From: Misgurnus anguillicaudatus | Taxonomy: Eukaryota; Chordata; Actinopteri; Cypriniformes; Cobitidae | NCBI RefSeq assembly: GCF_027580225.2 | Contig: NC_073348.2 | Span: 28,484,001 to 28,548,000 of the forward strand | Direction: 5' to 3' | Length of the DNA: 64,000 nt | Part shown: in pieces, positions 35,132 to 46,732 of the stretch | Numbering within the stretch: position 1 is the stretch's first letter | Layout: the number at the start of each line of letters is the position of its first letter | Made by a program: the position numbers and the translations under genes | Notes under the pieces: generated by a model | Database searches by the model: none | What the model saw: the letters and a program-made list of their open reading frames with translations, nothing else | What the model was told of the DNA's origin: nothing

Positions 35132-36341
35132 AGGATAATTCCGGTATTTAACACTTTGAGTCTCATTTCTGGTTTGTTTTGGATGAACTACAGTGATGGA
35201 CACTGACATTTTGACAATGGGTCGTGTCTTGACTTTTGACTCGTTTAGAAGCGTCTCTTCACTGCTTCCGAATGGAAGTCAAGGGCCATGCACAAACATG
35301 TCATTAAAGCAACACTTAACGTTCATTTTCAAAACTGTGCTACTCACCGAGTGGTTTGTGGTGTTTGTTGATGATTAAAAACAAATATAGCGCCCCGACC
35401 ACTTGATGGCAACAAACACTTTGCCGTACACGGACGCTGAATGGAACTCTGTGTCTAGCGTATAGACAGTCACAATCGAGTTCAACTTCAAACCTTCTTC
35501 TGAGAGAAACCGAGCGACAAAACTACAACCACATGTAAACAGACCCTTTTTCCGTTTCCAGCGGCGGAGAGATATATCGGCGAGCAATGAGTCTTCCAAG
35601 AGAAGTCAATGGAATTTTACAAAATGCCAAATAAAACACGACAGAAACTGTATTTCGCTACACTACTTGTTTTTAATCTTCAACGAACACCACAAACCAC
35701 TCGGTGAGTAGAACATTTTTGAAAATGAACGTTAAGTGTTATTTTAACTCTTTCGCCGGCAGCATTTTTCATGATTTTTACAAAAGTTTAATGCCTTCCA
35801 GAAAATGCTCCTTTTTAAATATATAAACATACGATATAGGAAATAAAAGAACAGACCCTCTGCTTTCAAACAAAAAAATCAGTTTCATACTACCATCATG
35901 TGTTCTGTTTTTATCACCCCTCAAATATGTGTAGGTTTCAGCAAAAACACCAAATTTTGAGCAAAAAGCTGAGATAATTCCATTTTTGTGAAGGACTTTT
36001 GATAGAGATCAGATGCAGAGCAATTTTTAAAACAAACACCGACATACAGCTGTTTGCCCTAGTGCAATACTTCTGGGTTTTATAAGTTGCGGAAGAGTGC
36101 CACCTGGTGGATAATAGCAGTATTGCAGATGGACGAGATAACTTGTCAATGGCGGGAAAAGAGTTAATAACATGTTTGTGCATGGCCCTTGACTTCCATT
36201 CTAAAGCAGTCAAGAGACGCTTCTAAACGAGTCAAAAAGTCAAGACACGACCCATTGGCAATATTTCAGTGTCCATCACTGTAGTTCATTCAAAAACAAA
36301 CCAGAAATGAGACTCAAAGTGTTCAATACCGCAATTATCCT
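35132..36341. mobile_element. Long-hairpin TTAA element Y inside X
   Basis: TTAA flanks at 35128-35131 and 36342-36345. Ends AGGATAATTCCGGTATTTAA and GCAATTATCCT are inverted. Arms of over 250 bp (35132-35388; 35668-36341 without Z) match in reverse complement, e.g. CACGACCCATTG against CAATGGGTCGTG and GAGTGGTTTGTGGTGTT against AACACCACAAACCACTC. Confidence 0.93.
35748..36163. mobile_element. TTAA element Z inside Y
   Basis: Starts CTCTTTCGCCGGCAGC and ends AATGGCGGGAAAAGAG. TTAA at 35744-35747 and 36164-36167. The opposite arm of Y gives the uninterrupted site (reverse of CATTAAAGCAACACTTAACG near 35301), proving insertion into a TTAA. A reversed relative is at 58035-58495. Confidence 0.93.
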
Positions 36342-36394
36342 TTAAATCACAAGCGCTTGCCGCCTCTACCGCGTCTGGTGTGAACGCCCAGTAA

Positions 36395-37994
36395 GACCTG
36401 CACTGTAATGCAGCCAAAATTAAACTGTCCCAAAAAGATTTACAGTGTTCTGCCATGCATCAATCCCCAACAGAACACATGCAATACATAAAACAGAAAA
36501 AATTGCATAATCCCACATGCCGAAGAGAACAGAGATCCTCTAAAGCAACGTCCCACATGAGAGCTATATATTAAGGAGTAGACAGACGGTGATGTTGTTT
36601 AAACGTGTTCTTGAGCAGGAACGAGAGGCTGTAAAAACATCCTGCAAACTCCATCACCACCCTGGGTCTCCTCATCTTCTCCCATTATGAACCCCACAGG
36701 GCTGTCGATTTAGCCTGGTTCTCATCTCATCTTGTTTCTAATCCCCACACTAATTAAAATTTGATTGCAACGGCCCTTTAGAGCTTCACGGCGGAGGCGT
36801 GGAAACAAGACGACAGAGAGGAGGGACTTGTTATAGGAGACCACAGGTGACGACGCATCCAAGAGTCTGTCACATCCAAGCAATCAACACATGATTTTAA
36901 CACATGGGGAAAGAGAGGAAGAGGAGGAGGGAAGGGTGGCAAGCAAGAGAAAGGCGATCTTAATGACTTCTATTGTAAGTACATGAGATCGTGCAGCACA
37001 TTTACTAAATGCATTGCCTATTTAAATGTGCCCCATTTATGAAACATCTATCAGACTTAATTTTTGCTATAATGCACAGACACAGATATATGGGTACCAC
37101 CAGGACAGGTCTGCCTCTTCATATGAAAGCTCATAATTTCGGACACTGGGTTGGTAATAGCCATGACTGCTCTGAATTTTTACAAAGTAGGTTTCCCAGG
37201 TAGACCTTTACGTTTTCAATTACAATGATCCCTAAAAAAGTCATTGTGTTTATATAAAGTGCGACATTTACAAAAAGACCCCTATTTGAGGAAAAGAGCA
37301 CATCAAATAACTACACATTTCAGCAACACTTTCTCCCACTGTAAAAACTATTTTAGTGTACCTGGCAGGGTGGATAAATGTTTTGTAAGAAGAGGGGTTT
37401 TTTGCTTACCAGCACCATTAACCACAGACGAAATGGGTAAAATGCATCAAGACCAACCCTTTACAACCTCTCACTTCGTCTGTCTCTGACTTTATCGGGG
37501 AGCGTCTCTAATCATGAATGGGCCTTCTTACATTGTACTGCTCTGGCTTTTAAAGGTGATCCGGAATGAAGAAACGGTCAAAATAGCTGAAATCGTACCG
37601 TCGTAGCTTTTATTCATTGTGTATAACACAATAGTGCAAGCTAAAGCATTCATTCGGCCCCTTGGCGGCACGGACATTGTTCATTTTGCTATTCACATGA
37701 CAGCCTATATTCAGACAGTGCTATTCATCCTGTCTGCCTGCATCTCCTGATTTATTTCACAAGGTTAATGCGCTGATGGATTTTTGCTCGGGCAAGGACG
37801 AAGACGCCAGCTGCACATCCTCAATCACAACAGAAGGCCCCCTCCTCTCAGTACCCCACAACAGCTTCTGGGTTTTGAGACTCGGACAAGCTATAGGAAG
37901 GTGGGATGATCGAAAAGCGATCACAGATCAAGCCTGGGTGGAACCTTACAGTATGTATATGGGGGTAAAGACTCGAGACGGCAAGGTTGTTGGT
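36395..37994. other. Single-copy-looking DNA; candidate regulatory stretches
   Basis: No coding evidence. About 36590-36870 and 37490-37800 are repeat-free, with CACTAATTAAAATTTGATTG, GATTTATTTCACAAGGTTAA and TTTATTCATTGTGTATAA. Open frames at 37009-37203, 37244-37489 and 37776-38012 show no recognisable domain. Regulatory role is inferred from texture only. Confidence 0.25.
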
Positions 37995-38370
37995 TTAAGG
38001 CATAGACTGTAAAAAAGATGGACGACGCGACGTCGCCTTCCTCCATTGTAATGAATTGAAGCCAAAAATGTCCGACCATGGTCGCCGCCATGTTACGTAA
38101 AAACGTCAGTTTGGAGCCAAGGCATGCGCAGAAGGAATCGTCCGTGGAGCCAGAGGCGGAGCCGCGGTATCAAACTTCCGCCCAAAACGCTCGCACAACA
38201 AATTCAACGCCAATCATAACGACACACCCCGTTTCTATAGCATCAAATAACTAGCTAAAATGAAACTTATCACAAAAATATGAACACTTCAGCGTGATAA
38301 CACCTACTTGAAAGAACCAAAACAATCTTTCGAAAACTTTTATTCGGAATATACTTTTTAATACCTTTTT
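37995..38370. repeat. GGACGACGYGACGTCGCC-type dispersed repeat
   Basis: CATAGACTGTAAAAAAGATG, then GGTCGCCGCCATGTTACG and ACGTCAGTTTGGAGCC, a CpG-rich block recalled as a common cyprinid repeat. No second copy in this window and no termini, so family identity is from memory only. Confidence 0.4.
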
Positions 38371-38860
38371 AACTACGATAACTGTGCAATTTTATTTTCA
38401 AAAATGCATTTCTGCATTGCTTAAAATCCAACTGGCCCCAATTCAGGGGGTGCATCTAAATGGCAAGATAGATACATATACAGAGTCATTCATACTGTAC
38501 ATCTCTGTGTGTGTGTGCGTGCGTGTAAAATATTTGGGTGACTGTAATGAATCTCCATACTTTTTCATTTTTACCTGTATTATGATATCATAATCCATAT
38601 TCAGCATGACTTTTGTTCGAGACAGAAACTCTGCTAGCATGCGGTGAGCGCTATAAGAGCAATTACAGAGGTAATCTCCATATTAACATAAAACACATGC
38701 TTAAGACAGAGCTCGCTCAGCCGTATCCACTAAAATTACAGACACTTTACTTCACATAATGTCATTTTCCACAAGGTTAGTTTTCCTGCTGTGTTCTAAG
38801 AGAGTGAGGACGTGATGATTTTAAACATATTAGACATCTAGGATATATCATATCCCACTA

Positions 38861-38980
38861 CAAAAGCTGTCACTGGGGCGGTGCCCTTTCAAAAAGCACA
38901 CCTTAAGAGTGCATATTAGTACTATTAGTATATATTGGTACACAACCAAATGGTACATATTAGGTTGTTGTTTTGGTTCA
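38861..38980. repeat. Fragment of the GGTAC-type MITE
   Basis: AAAAGCTGTCACTGGGGCGG, GCACACCTTAAG and AATGGTACATATTAGG match the family at 46556-46732. Ends missing. Confidence 0.55.
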
Positions 38981-39439
38981 ATTACTCAGTATTAGGATCT
39001 TTTAGAAACACGGTTAAATCAGTTATATTAACTGCAATATCAAAGCATGTGATGGTTCAATATGAATGAATGTAAGGTAACTATATATATATACCACATG
39101 CATTCATCCCAATTCAAACATTAAAACATCTGCCTATTTACAGTACAAAGACACTCTCTTCCCAAATCTCACCCAGACAGGAGTTTCCAGTCTCTCTGGA
39201 TATATGTAAGAGGATAGTAAATCCCTTAAAGTGTCAGCTGGTGTGAAATTCTCTCCCTGAAGAAAGTGAGAGACCCCACAGGAGAGCTTTGCCCCCTTAC
39301 CTTCATCTTATCTAACAAACCACCAGAGACAGACTGCTAAAACATGACACACCCTAGGGATGGGAATCAGGGCAGACTGTAAAATCTGCAAATGGAACTA
39401 AAAATCATATGATTAATCCTGTGCATGCATGAAAAATGG

Positions 39440-39950
39440 TTATCAGTTCAAGATATGTGTTTGACCTTTAATATGGTTTATGTGGGGATCTTTAGATCAT
39501 CTTAATGTGCATGGACAAGGAAAAAAACATGCAATTCATTTTGAGATACAATAACATCCCAGCAGGCAAATGACATCAGTATAACGTCAGGAAGAGGTTT
39601 GACTCCAACGTTCCGTAGACATTCCGTATTGGTTGAGAATGAAAACTTTCAAGCTTTGACGTTAGGCAGACGTTGCGTTTCAGGAAAAATTAGAATCAAG
39701 ATGATATCAAAACCCAATGTTAGCCTGATGTCAAGCTCTGACGTCGAGCAGACGTTGCGTTTTGGTTGAAAATTAAAATTATTTCGACGTTAAAACCAAA
39801 CATTGGCCCGACGTCAAGCTCTGATGTCAAGCAGACATTCCATTTCTATTGAAAATGCAATCAGTTCATTTTAAGATAACGGTCAATCTGTGTTTGACCT
39901 TTACTATCATTTATGTGGTGATCTTTAGATATTTTAAAGTGTATGTTGCA
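39440..39950. repeat. 83-bp tandem array, left part
   Basis: A header block (ATGTGTTTGACCTTTAATAT ... AAAAAAACATGCAATTCATT ... GACATCAGTATAACGTCAGG) is followed by about three units containing AAACCCAATGTTAGCCTGATG and CAAGCTCTGACGTCGAGCAG, then a new header starting near 39862. It ends abruptly where the 39951-41436 block begins. Confidence 0.85.
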
Positions 39951-41436
39951 GGTTAACCACCACTGTCGATTAATGGGTACATAAATCACTCAAGATATGT
40001 GTATAATTTTTAAAATGTCTCAAAAATGGTCTTAAAGACCACTTTTTTAACGTTTTTGGTATTAACGGTTTTTTTAACGCAATTCTGCGATGACGTCACG
40101 TTGGGGAGAAGTGGAGAAAGACTCAGCCAGAGCCATAGAGATAGATGAGACATTTATTGCTGTTTAATACTTACGTATATAATTTGGAAATCATATATAC
40201 ATCGTAGGAAATATATAATGTGTTATACTGCAAAGTTACCTTGCTAATTATTATTTATGATATATGTGGAGATAAATAAAACTTCGCAAATCTGCTGATT
40301 TGATCCATTCATGTCCTGACCACCAGGCTAGAGATTTTTAAACATCCTTAATCCACACTTACTAGTCTATCAAATAATATCTCAAATATATTGTTTTGTG
40401 AAATAAAAGGATGCTTTGTTATATTGTTTACGCGATTATAACGAATCACACGATCATTTTATGCAGCAGCAGCAGTCAGCAGCTGCAGCACACTCGGATC
40501 CGACCGCATACATACTGTAATAAACAGGCGTTCGGCGGTTTTTTACATCATGACAGGCTAAGCCATTTGAGGAGGAACCGCTCATTGATCACTGTATTTT
40601 TATAAATCCTGTACATGTTTGGACCTGCCGAACAGGTTGAGCACTTATTGAGCAGAGAGGCTGTCTGCACAGTTTGACCAGCGGGCTGCGGGAACCGGCG
40701 CACATCACGCCGCCAGACGGTGTTGCTAATATAACTCGAAATGTATAACTATTATCAGATCGGCCCGGGAAAGTCCCGACTCTCTCGATTGCCATTCCGC
40801 TACTGGCTGTAAGAAAGTGAGTGCGTTTGGGTCGCTGGTCCCCGCGAACAGACGTGACGTGCTTCACTTACCTTCCAGGATTAGAGACATGCTGCCAAAA
40901 CCGTTTGTGCTGAAGATCGCATAAAGTTACACCCATTTCAGGCAGGATCATGGACCCCCTCAAGCCAGCATGCACGAGTATGTTAATTGTTTGTTTACTT
41001 TCTACACGAAGATATGCTAACGTTATGCTGTCTGTCTATCTCTCTATACTAGCCTATCCATCTGTCTGTCTGTCTATCTATCTGTCTATCTATCTTATCT
41101 ATCTATCTATGTATCTATCTATGTATCTATCTATGTATGTATGTATGTATGTATGTATTTATCTATAATCTGCGCTATCAGAACTGTACTTTACTCGTCT
41201 TTCTATAGTCATTCTCAATGCTCTCAAGGCGGCTTTGGTCAATTCTCTCCCCAGCGTGACGTCATACAGTGCGTTGTGAGGGAAAGGAGAATCATTGCAA
41301 ATTGCTGTACTTTTTCATACTTTTTCGGGTTTTGTGATACCCAACAACATAAAATACAATGGATAACAGTTTAAATGTTAATTATCAACAAGCAAATTGC
41401 ACAAATTCGTTGAAAAATTTTACCTGCAAAACGCCC
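39951..41436. other. Block inserted into the tandem array
   Basis: The header sequence is broken after CTTTAGATATTTTAAAGTGT and resumes at CCTTTAAATGTGCATGGACG, so about 1.49 kb was inserted. GCAGGTTAA at its left and TTACCTGC at its right may be short inverted ends. It contains CAGCAGCAGCAG near 40462 and a CpG-rich part at about 40480-40930 (CGGACCGCATACAT-like, GGAACCGGCGCACATCACGC). The 92-codon frame antisense at 40589-40867 shows no domain. Class of element unknown. Confidence 0.55.
41030..41166. repeat. Compound TCTG/TCTA/TATG microsatellite
   Basis: Runs of CTGT, CTAT and GTAT tetranucleotides, with TATGTATGTATGTATGTAT at the 3' side. Seen directly; expected to be polymorphic. Confidence 0.96.
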
Positions 41437-42790
41437 TTTAAATGTGCATGGACGAGGGAAAAAACATGCAATTCATTCTGCGATTTTAGCAGGCACGTGA
41501 CATCAGTATAACGCCAGGAAGAGGTTTGATTCCAATGTTTCGTAGAAATTCCGTATCGGTTGAGAATGAAAATCGCATCAACATCAAAACCTAACGTTGG
41601 CACGACATCAAGCTTTGATGTCAAGCAGACATTCCTTTTCTATTGAAAATGCAAACAGTTCATTTTAAGATAACGGTCAATCTGTGTTTGACCTTTAATA
41701 TGGTTTATGTGGTGATCTTTAGATCCTCTTAATGTGCATGAACAAGGAAAAAACATGCAATTAATTCTGCGATACAATTACATTTTAGCAGGCACATGAC
41801 ATCAGTATAACGTCAGGAAGAGGTTTGAGGTTCGTAGACATTCCATAGTGGTTGAAAATGAAAATGTCATCAACGTCAAAACCATCCATATGACATCAAG
41901 CTTTGATGTTAGGCAGATGTTGCATTTCAGGTGAAATTAAAATCAAGATGACATCAAAACATTGGCCTGATGTCAAGCTCTGATGTCGAGCAGATGTTGC
42001 ATTTCGGTTGAAATTTTAAATCAGGTTGACGTCCAAACCCAACATCGGCCTGACAGCAAGCTCTGACGTTGGGCAGACGTTGCAAATTTAAAATCAGGTT
42101 GACTTCAAAACCCAACATTGGCCCGATGTCAAGCTCTGATGTCAAGCAGACATTCCGTTTCTATTGAAAATGAATATCGTGTCGACGTCAAAACCCAACG
42201 TTGGTCCGACGTCAAGCACTGATGTCAGGCAGACTTTGGGTTTCTATTGAAAATGAAAATCAGGTCGACGTCAAAACCCAACGTTGGCCCGACGTCAAGC
42301 ACTGATGTCAGGCAGACATTCTGTTTCTATTGAAAATAAATATTGTGTCGACGTCAAAACCCAACGTTGGTCCGACGTCAAGCACTGATGTCAGGCAGAC
42401 GTTGGGTTTCGGTTGAAAATGAAAATCAGGTTAATGACAAACCCCAGTGTTGGCCCAATGTCAAGCTCTGACATCATGTAGACGTTCTGTTTTGTTTGAA
42501 AATGAAAATCAGGTTGATGTCAAAACCCAACATTGGGCCGACCTCAACCTCAGATGTCGGACAGACGTTCTGTTTCAGATGAAAAAAAATCGCATTGTTA
42601 CCTAAGGCCGACTTCGTCCCCAACCTCCAACGTTAGTTTGACGGCAACTTCCAATATTGGACAGATGTCATATTTTGGTTTACAATGAAAATAGGGTTAA
42701 CATCTAATGTCGATGTTAGTCTGACATCAACATGCAACCTTTTTTTGAGGTCAAGTTCCAACATCTGAAAGCGCCATATTTTGGTTGAAA
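41437..42790. repeat. 83-bp tandem array, right part
   Basis: Header (about 41437-41560), one unit, a second header (about 41655-41860), then roughly eleven units. The best conserved units start GACGTCAAAACCCAACGTTG at 42184, 42267 and 42350, exactly 83 bp apart. Each unit carries CCGACGTCAAGC and CTGATGTCAGGCAGAC. Units decay toward 42790. Confidence 0.92.
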
Positions 42791-45531
42791 ATATAATCAA
42801 TGTACTGTCCTCAACATGTTTTAATGGTTTGACAGTCAGATAAACTCCCTTCCCTCACATGACTCTGAAGACAAGAAGTTTATTTATCCACAGGTTTAAT
42901 GGTCTTTGGTATGGAGTGAAACTACAAACAAATAAACATATTTCAATAATCATAATAATGTCCACAAATTACCAACAATTACAGCATTGTATCAACATCC
43001 ACAATAATGTAATGTTCTGCAATACAAACGTAACAATTTGAAAAATAAATAATGAAAAACCATGATGCTAAACACAATGTGGCTACTACAATTAATAATA
43101 ATCTTAAACCATAACAATTTACATTTATATGCAAGTATAATTTACATCCATGTCAATCAAACAAGTACTTACAAGTGATGCTGTTGCAGGATTAAAGATT
43201 ACACAAATATATGGCGATTAAAGAGAGCCATCTTTACTGATGTCCACATGGAACACTCACTACTTCCTGATTCACTTAAATACAGGAAATCACAGAATTA
43301 CTGCAACATCAACTTGCCACTAGATGGCGCTTTAAACCCTAAATAAATTGAACAGGTTAACTAGTGCCATGGATAACATTAAATAAATACAGACATTAAA
43401 TAATTAAATGTGTTACTAAATTAAACACAAAATAAAGAATCTGTAACATTAAACTTGTTCCAGCACAATCAAGTTAACGTTTAATACCCAAAATTGCCTG
43501 GCATAAAAAATCGTGATGTCGTGGACATCAAGTTTCAATATTGGGGAGATGCCATATGTTGTTTGAAAAATAAAATAAAATAAAAATCGAGTGACACCAA
43601 AAACTTGACACTTGCTTGACCTAAACCTCCAACATTAGCCAGATTTCATATTTTCACTAGAAATTCACACTAATTTGTTGCCAAAACTCTACATAAAGCT
43701 TCTTCTTTAGACACATGCAATTTTGTTTGGAATAAACATCATAATTAGATTAAACTTGTTAAAAGTTATTAAAAAATGTACTTACACTCTTGTATGTGAC
43801 ACTGCAATCCACAAACACTTGCGAGCATAAATGGATAAATGACAAAAATAAATGTTTAAAAATGTTTTTTACTTAATCTTCTTATAAAGTTATTTATAAT
43901 ATATTTATATTTATTCTCTATTATTTATACTCCTCACTTATACTTCTTATCTTATACATTTATCGGATGTTGGGTTTTGCTTACGTAATACCTTGACTTA
44001 ATGCCAACCACATATCAGTTTAATCATGTGTATGTTAGTCTTATGACATTTAGCATAAATTGTTTATTGGTTACTTACAAACAAACAGAATATCAACGGC
44101 ATATTTTGACATTTACATTGAATTTTGGTGCATGAGATGTTTCATTCTATGTATTCCAGGTGTGCACAAGGAAAAATGTCTTCTCACTCCAGACTGACTG
44201 GTTTCTTATCAGACTGTGATGATGCAACATGAGGTAACATGTCGGTCAGACAAGAAGATCCAGCATTGCTGAAATAAGAAGCAACAACGAAGAGAAGCTT
44301 AAAGTCAATCAAACCCATCCTATAATCTAAAGCAACATACAGCTGAATTTCAAACTTCAGATTGATTGAAAGGGTACAAAAACTAACAGCTAAATGTCTA
44401 AAGGTGATGATACATGGGGCAACTGTTCGGACATGGTTGCCAGGCAACACAAAAAATAGGAGACCGAAACCGATATTAAGGTTTTCCAATACTATCATCC
44501 CTCAGCGTATTTTCAGCAACAGTCTCTAAATACTTCCACACGCTCAACAGGCTTAAGGATATAGGTCTGAGTTTAAAGTGAATGTGTTGATTGAATGCCC
44601 CATTCACTGGTCGAAATTTAGCCATTACCTGTGGAGCACTCACTAGACACACAAAATAAGCCACAAGGCTAAAAAGCTTTGTTTAAGATATTACTCATGG
44701 GTATTAGACCACCCACAAATCCAGTTAATGGAACGGCTAGGGTTGATTTACTACCACACAGAACACCAAACTCCGGCCTCTTTTACAGTCAGCAGTGTGT
44801 GAGGTGCACCAGAGGGGATGTGAATAACAGTAACATCATCCATTAACATGTAAAGGGCCGCACAGACCCCCAGGATCCAACACAGTCGCTGGAAATGAAC
44901 TGTGGTGTGAAACAAAAGAGGGACACAGAGGCCCTGCATAATGATGATGTGCAGAGAAAGAGAGAGAGTTGAGTATAATCTCTCTCCCAGCACTGCTTGG
45001 GTCATGTCTGGACATTTCATATTCTCTCTTAAACACCACCTCTCGCAATATTTCCAATAAAATGTGTAAATGTTGGGATTATTGTTTTAATTGGTTATCA
45101 GTTTTAAAATTTCCCGCTTTCTTTTACCCATCACAACAATCTCCCAGTCATCCCATCAGAATAGCCAGTATGAGTTGCAGTAGGAGGGAGAAAGACAGTG
45201 CTTATTACTGCGCCCAACCAAATCCCTGGTGGCCGTGTGTCACAAACAGAAAGTGTAAGAGAGGAACGGGGTGCTCTGGGGTTCTTGTAAACCATCTTTA
45301 CCTTGATTCCTCTGCTAACAATGAATCAATTCTTCTCTTAATCTCCAACAGTTGAAGGTCAGTGGTTCTGCCTCCCAATACTATCCAAAAACCCAGTCAC
45401 TCACTATCATTCTTGATCATGCCCTGACATTATCTGACGAGTGAAATGGACGTTAACTAAAGCATTTTAGCTTGAGAAACAAACAAACAGAAGAAAGGTA
45501 AAATTTCTAACAAAGAAATGACAGGATGAAC
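42791..45531. other. No gene recognised
   Basis: AT-rich to about 44100. CCACTAGATGGCGCTTTAAA at 43317 recalls the core of a cyprinid MITE. Frames at 44184-44498 (104 codons, minus) and 44969-45355 (128 codons, plus) show no domain or codon bias that would support a gene. Confidence 0.45.
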
Positions 45532-45533
45532 TA

Positions 45534-46522
45534 CACTCACCTAAAGGATTATTAGGAACACAATACTAATACTGTGTTTGACCCCCTTTCACCTTCAGAA
45601 CTGCTTTAATTTTATGTGGCATTGATTTAACAAGGTGCTGAAAGCATTTTTTAGAAATGTTGGTCCATATTGATAGGATAGCATCTTGCAGTTGATGGAG
45701 ATTTGTGGGATGCACATGGTCAGAAACAATGCTCAGGTAGGCTGTGGCATTTAAACGATGCCCAATTGGCAAGAAAACATCCCCCACACCATTACTCCAC
45801 CACCACCAGCCTGCACAGTGGTAACAAGGCATGATGCATCCATGTTCTCATTCTGTTTATGCCAAATTCTGACTCTACCATCTAAATGTCTCAACAGAAA
45901 TCGAGACTTATCAGACCAGGCAACATTTTTCCAGTCTTCAACTGTGCAATTTTGGTGAGCTTGAGCAAATTGCAGCCTCTTTTTCCTGTTTGTAGTGGAG
46001 ATGAGTGGTACCCGGTGGGGTCTTCTGCTGTTGTAGCCTATCCGCCTCAAGGTTGTGCGTGTTGTGGCTTCACAAATGCTTTGCTGCATACCTCGGTTGT
46101 AACGAGTTGTTATTTCAGTCAAAGTTGCTCTTTTATCAGCTTGAATCAGTCGCTCCATTCTCCTCAGACCTCTAGCATTAACAAGGCATATTCGCCCACA
46201 GGACTGCTGCATATTGGATGTTTTTCCGTTTTCACACCATTCTTTCTAAACCCTAGAAATGGTTGTGCGTGAAAATCCCAGTAACTGAGCAGATTGTGAA
46301 ATTCTCAGACCGGCCCATCTGGCACCAGCAACCATGCCACGCTCAAAATTGCTTAAATCACCTTTCTTTCCCATTCTGACATTCAGTTTGGAGATCAGGA
46401 GATTGTCTTGACCAGGACCACACCCCTAAATGCATTGAAGCAACTGCCATGTGATTGGTTGATTAAATAATTGCATTAATGAGAAATTGATAAGGTGTTC
46501 CTAATAATCCTTTAGGTGAGTG
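45534..46522 (-). mobile_element. Tc1-like transposon, internally deleted
   Basis: Perfect inverted ends of at least 28 bp beginning CACTCACCTAAAGGATTATT, flanked by TA at 45532-45533 and 46523-46524. At 989 bp it is shorter than the ~1.2 kb usual for complete elements of this kind. Its transposase gene is on the minus strand and broken (next entry). The ends match a Tc1 family abundant in zebrafish, as remembered; movement would need enzyme from another copy. Confidence 0.96.
45566..46374 (-). pseudogene. Tc1-like transposase, inactivated
   Basis: Begins ATG at 46374 with MGKKGDLSNFERGMVAGARW, the DNA-binding helix-turn-helix part of Tc1 transposases. An in-frame TAG stands at codon 43 (46246-46248). 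The frame then continues through a second helix-turn-helix and AWSDKSRFLL, which holds the first catalytic aspartate. After VMVWGMFS a frameshift follows near 45775 with loss of a few residues, the frame resuming at PIGHRLNATAYLS. It then jumps from SDHVHP to TNLHQLQ, so the segment that carries the second aspartate and the third acidic residue of the DDE/D triad is deleted. The C-terminus IKAVLKVKGGQTQY is intact, ending TAG near 45566. Three independent lesions make it non-functional. Confidence 0.94.
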
Positions 46523-46555
46523 TATATCACACATTTTAGACCAGGGAACATTGCA

Positions 46556-46732
46556 CACTGTCAAAAAAAATTGTCAAAAAGGGTCCTCAGTTGTCACTAA
46601 GGCAGTACCCTTTAAAAAGGTCCTTATATGTATACATTTGGTATAAATATGTACCTCTGATGTACTAATATGAATTTTATAGGTGCAAAGGTGTACTTTT
46701 CGAAAGGCAAAGTACATTTTTTTCTGACAGTG
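46556..46732. mobile_element. 177-bp GGTAC-type MITE, complete
   Basis: Starts CACTGTCAAAAAAAATTGTC and ends ACATTTTTTTCTGACAGTG, inverted repeats. Interior: GCAGTACCCTTTAAAAAGGT and several GTACMT motifs. Fragments of the family occur at 12895-13151, 27485-28060, 38861-38980, 51248-51281 and 53395-53530. Confidence 0.88.

Larger units (their letters stand above)
34788..36391. mobile_element. Harbinger-like element X, TAA target duplication, carrying Y and Z
   Basis: Starts TGGTGCGTTCACACCAGCCG and ends CGTCTGGTGTGAACGCCCAG, inverted repeats. TAA is at 34785-34787 and 36392-36394. Relative to 22295-23045 it has an extra 1.2 kb between TGACTTAACAG and AATCACAAGCGC, which is element Y. Confidence 0.87.

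Noticed and set aside
40411..40605. CAGCAGCAG run as a coding polyglutamine tract
   Set aside because: Only four CAG units, with no extended open frame in glutamine register around it.
39440..42790. Tandem units as repeated protein domains
   Set aside because: 83 bp is not a multiple of three and no frame stays open across units.
44969..45355. 128-codon plus-strand frame
   Set aside because: No domain, no splice context, no codon bias; Ser/Cys/Asn-rich composition typical of chance frames in AT-rich DNA.
45886..46272. 128-codon plus-strand frame
   Set aside because: Antisense of the Tc1-like transposase.
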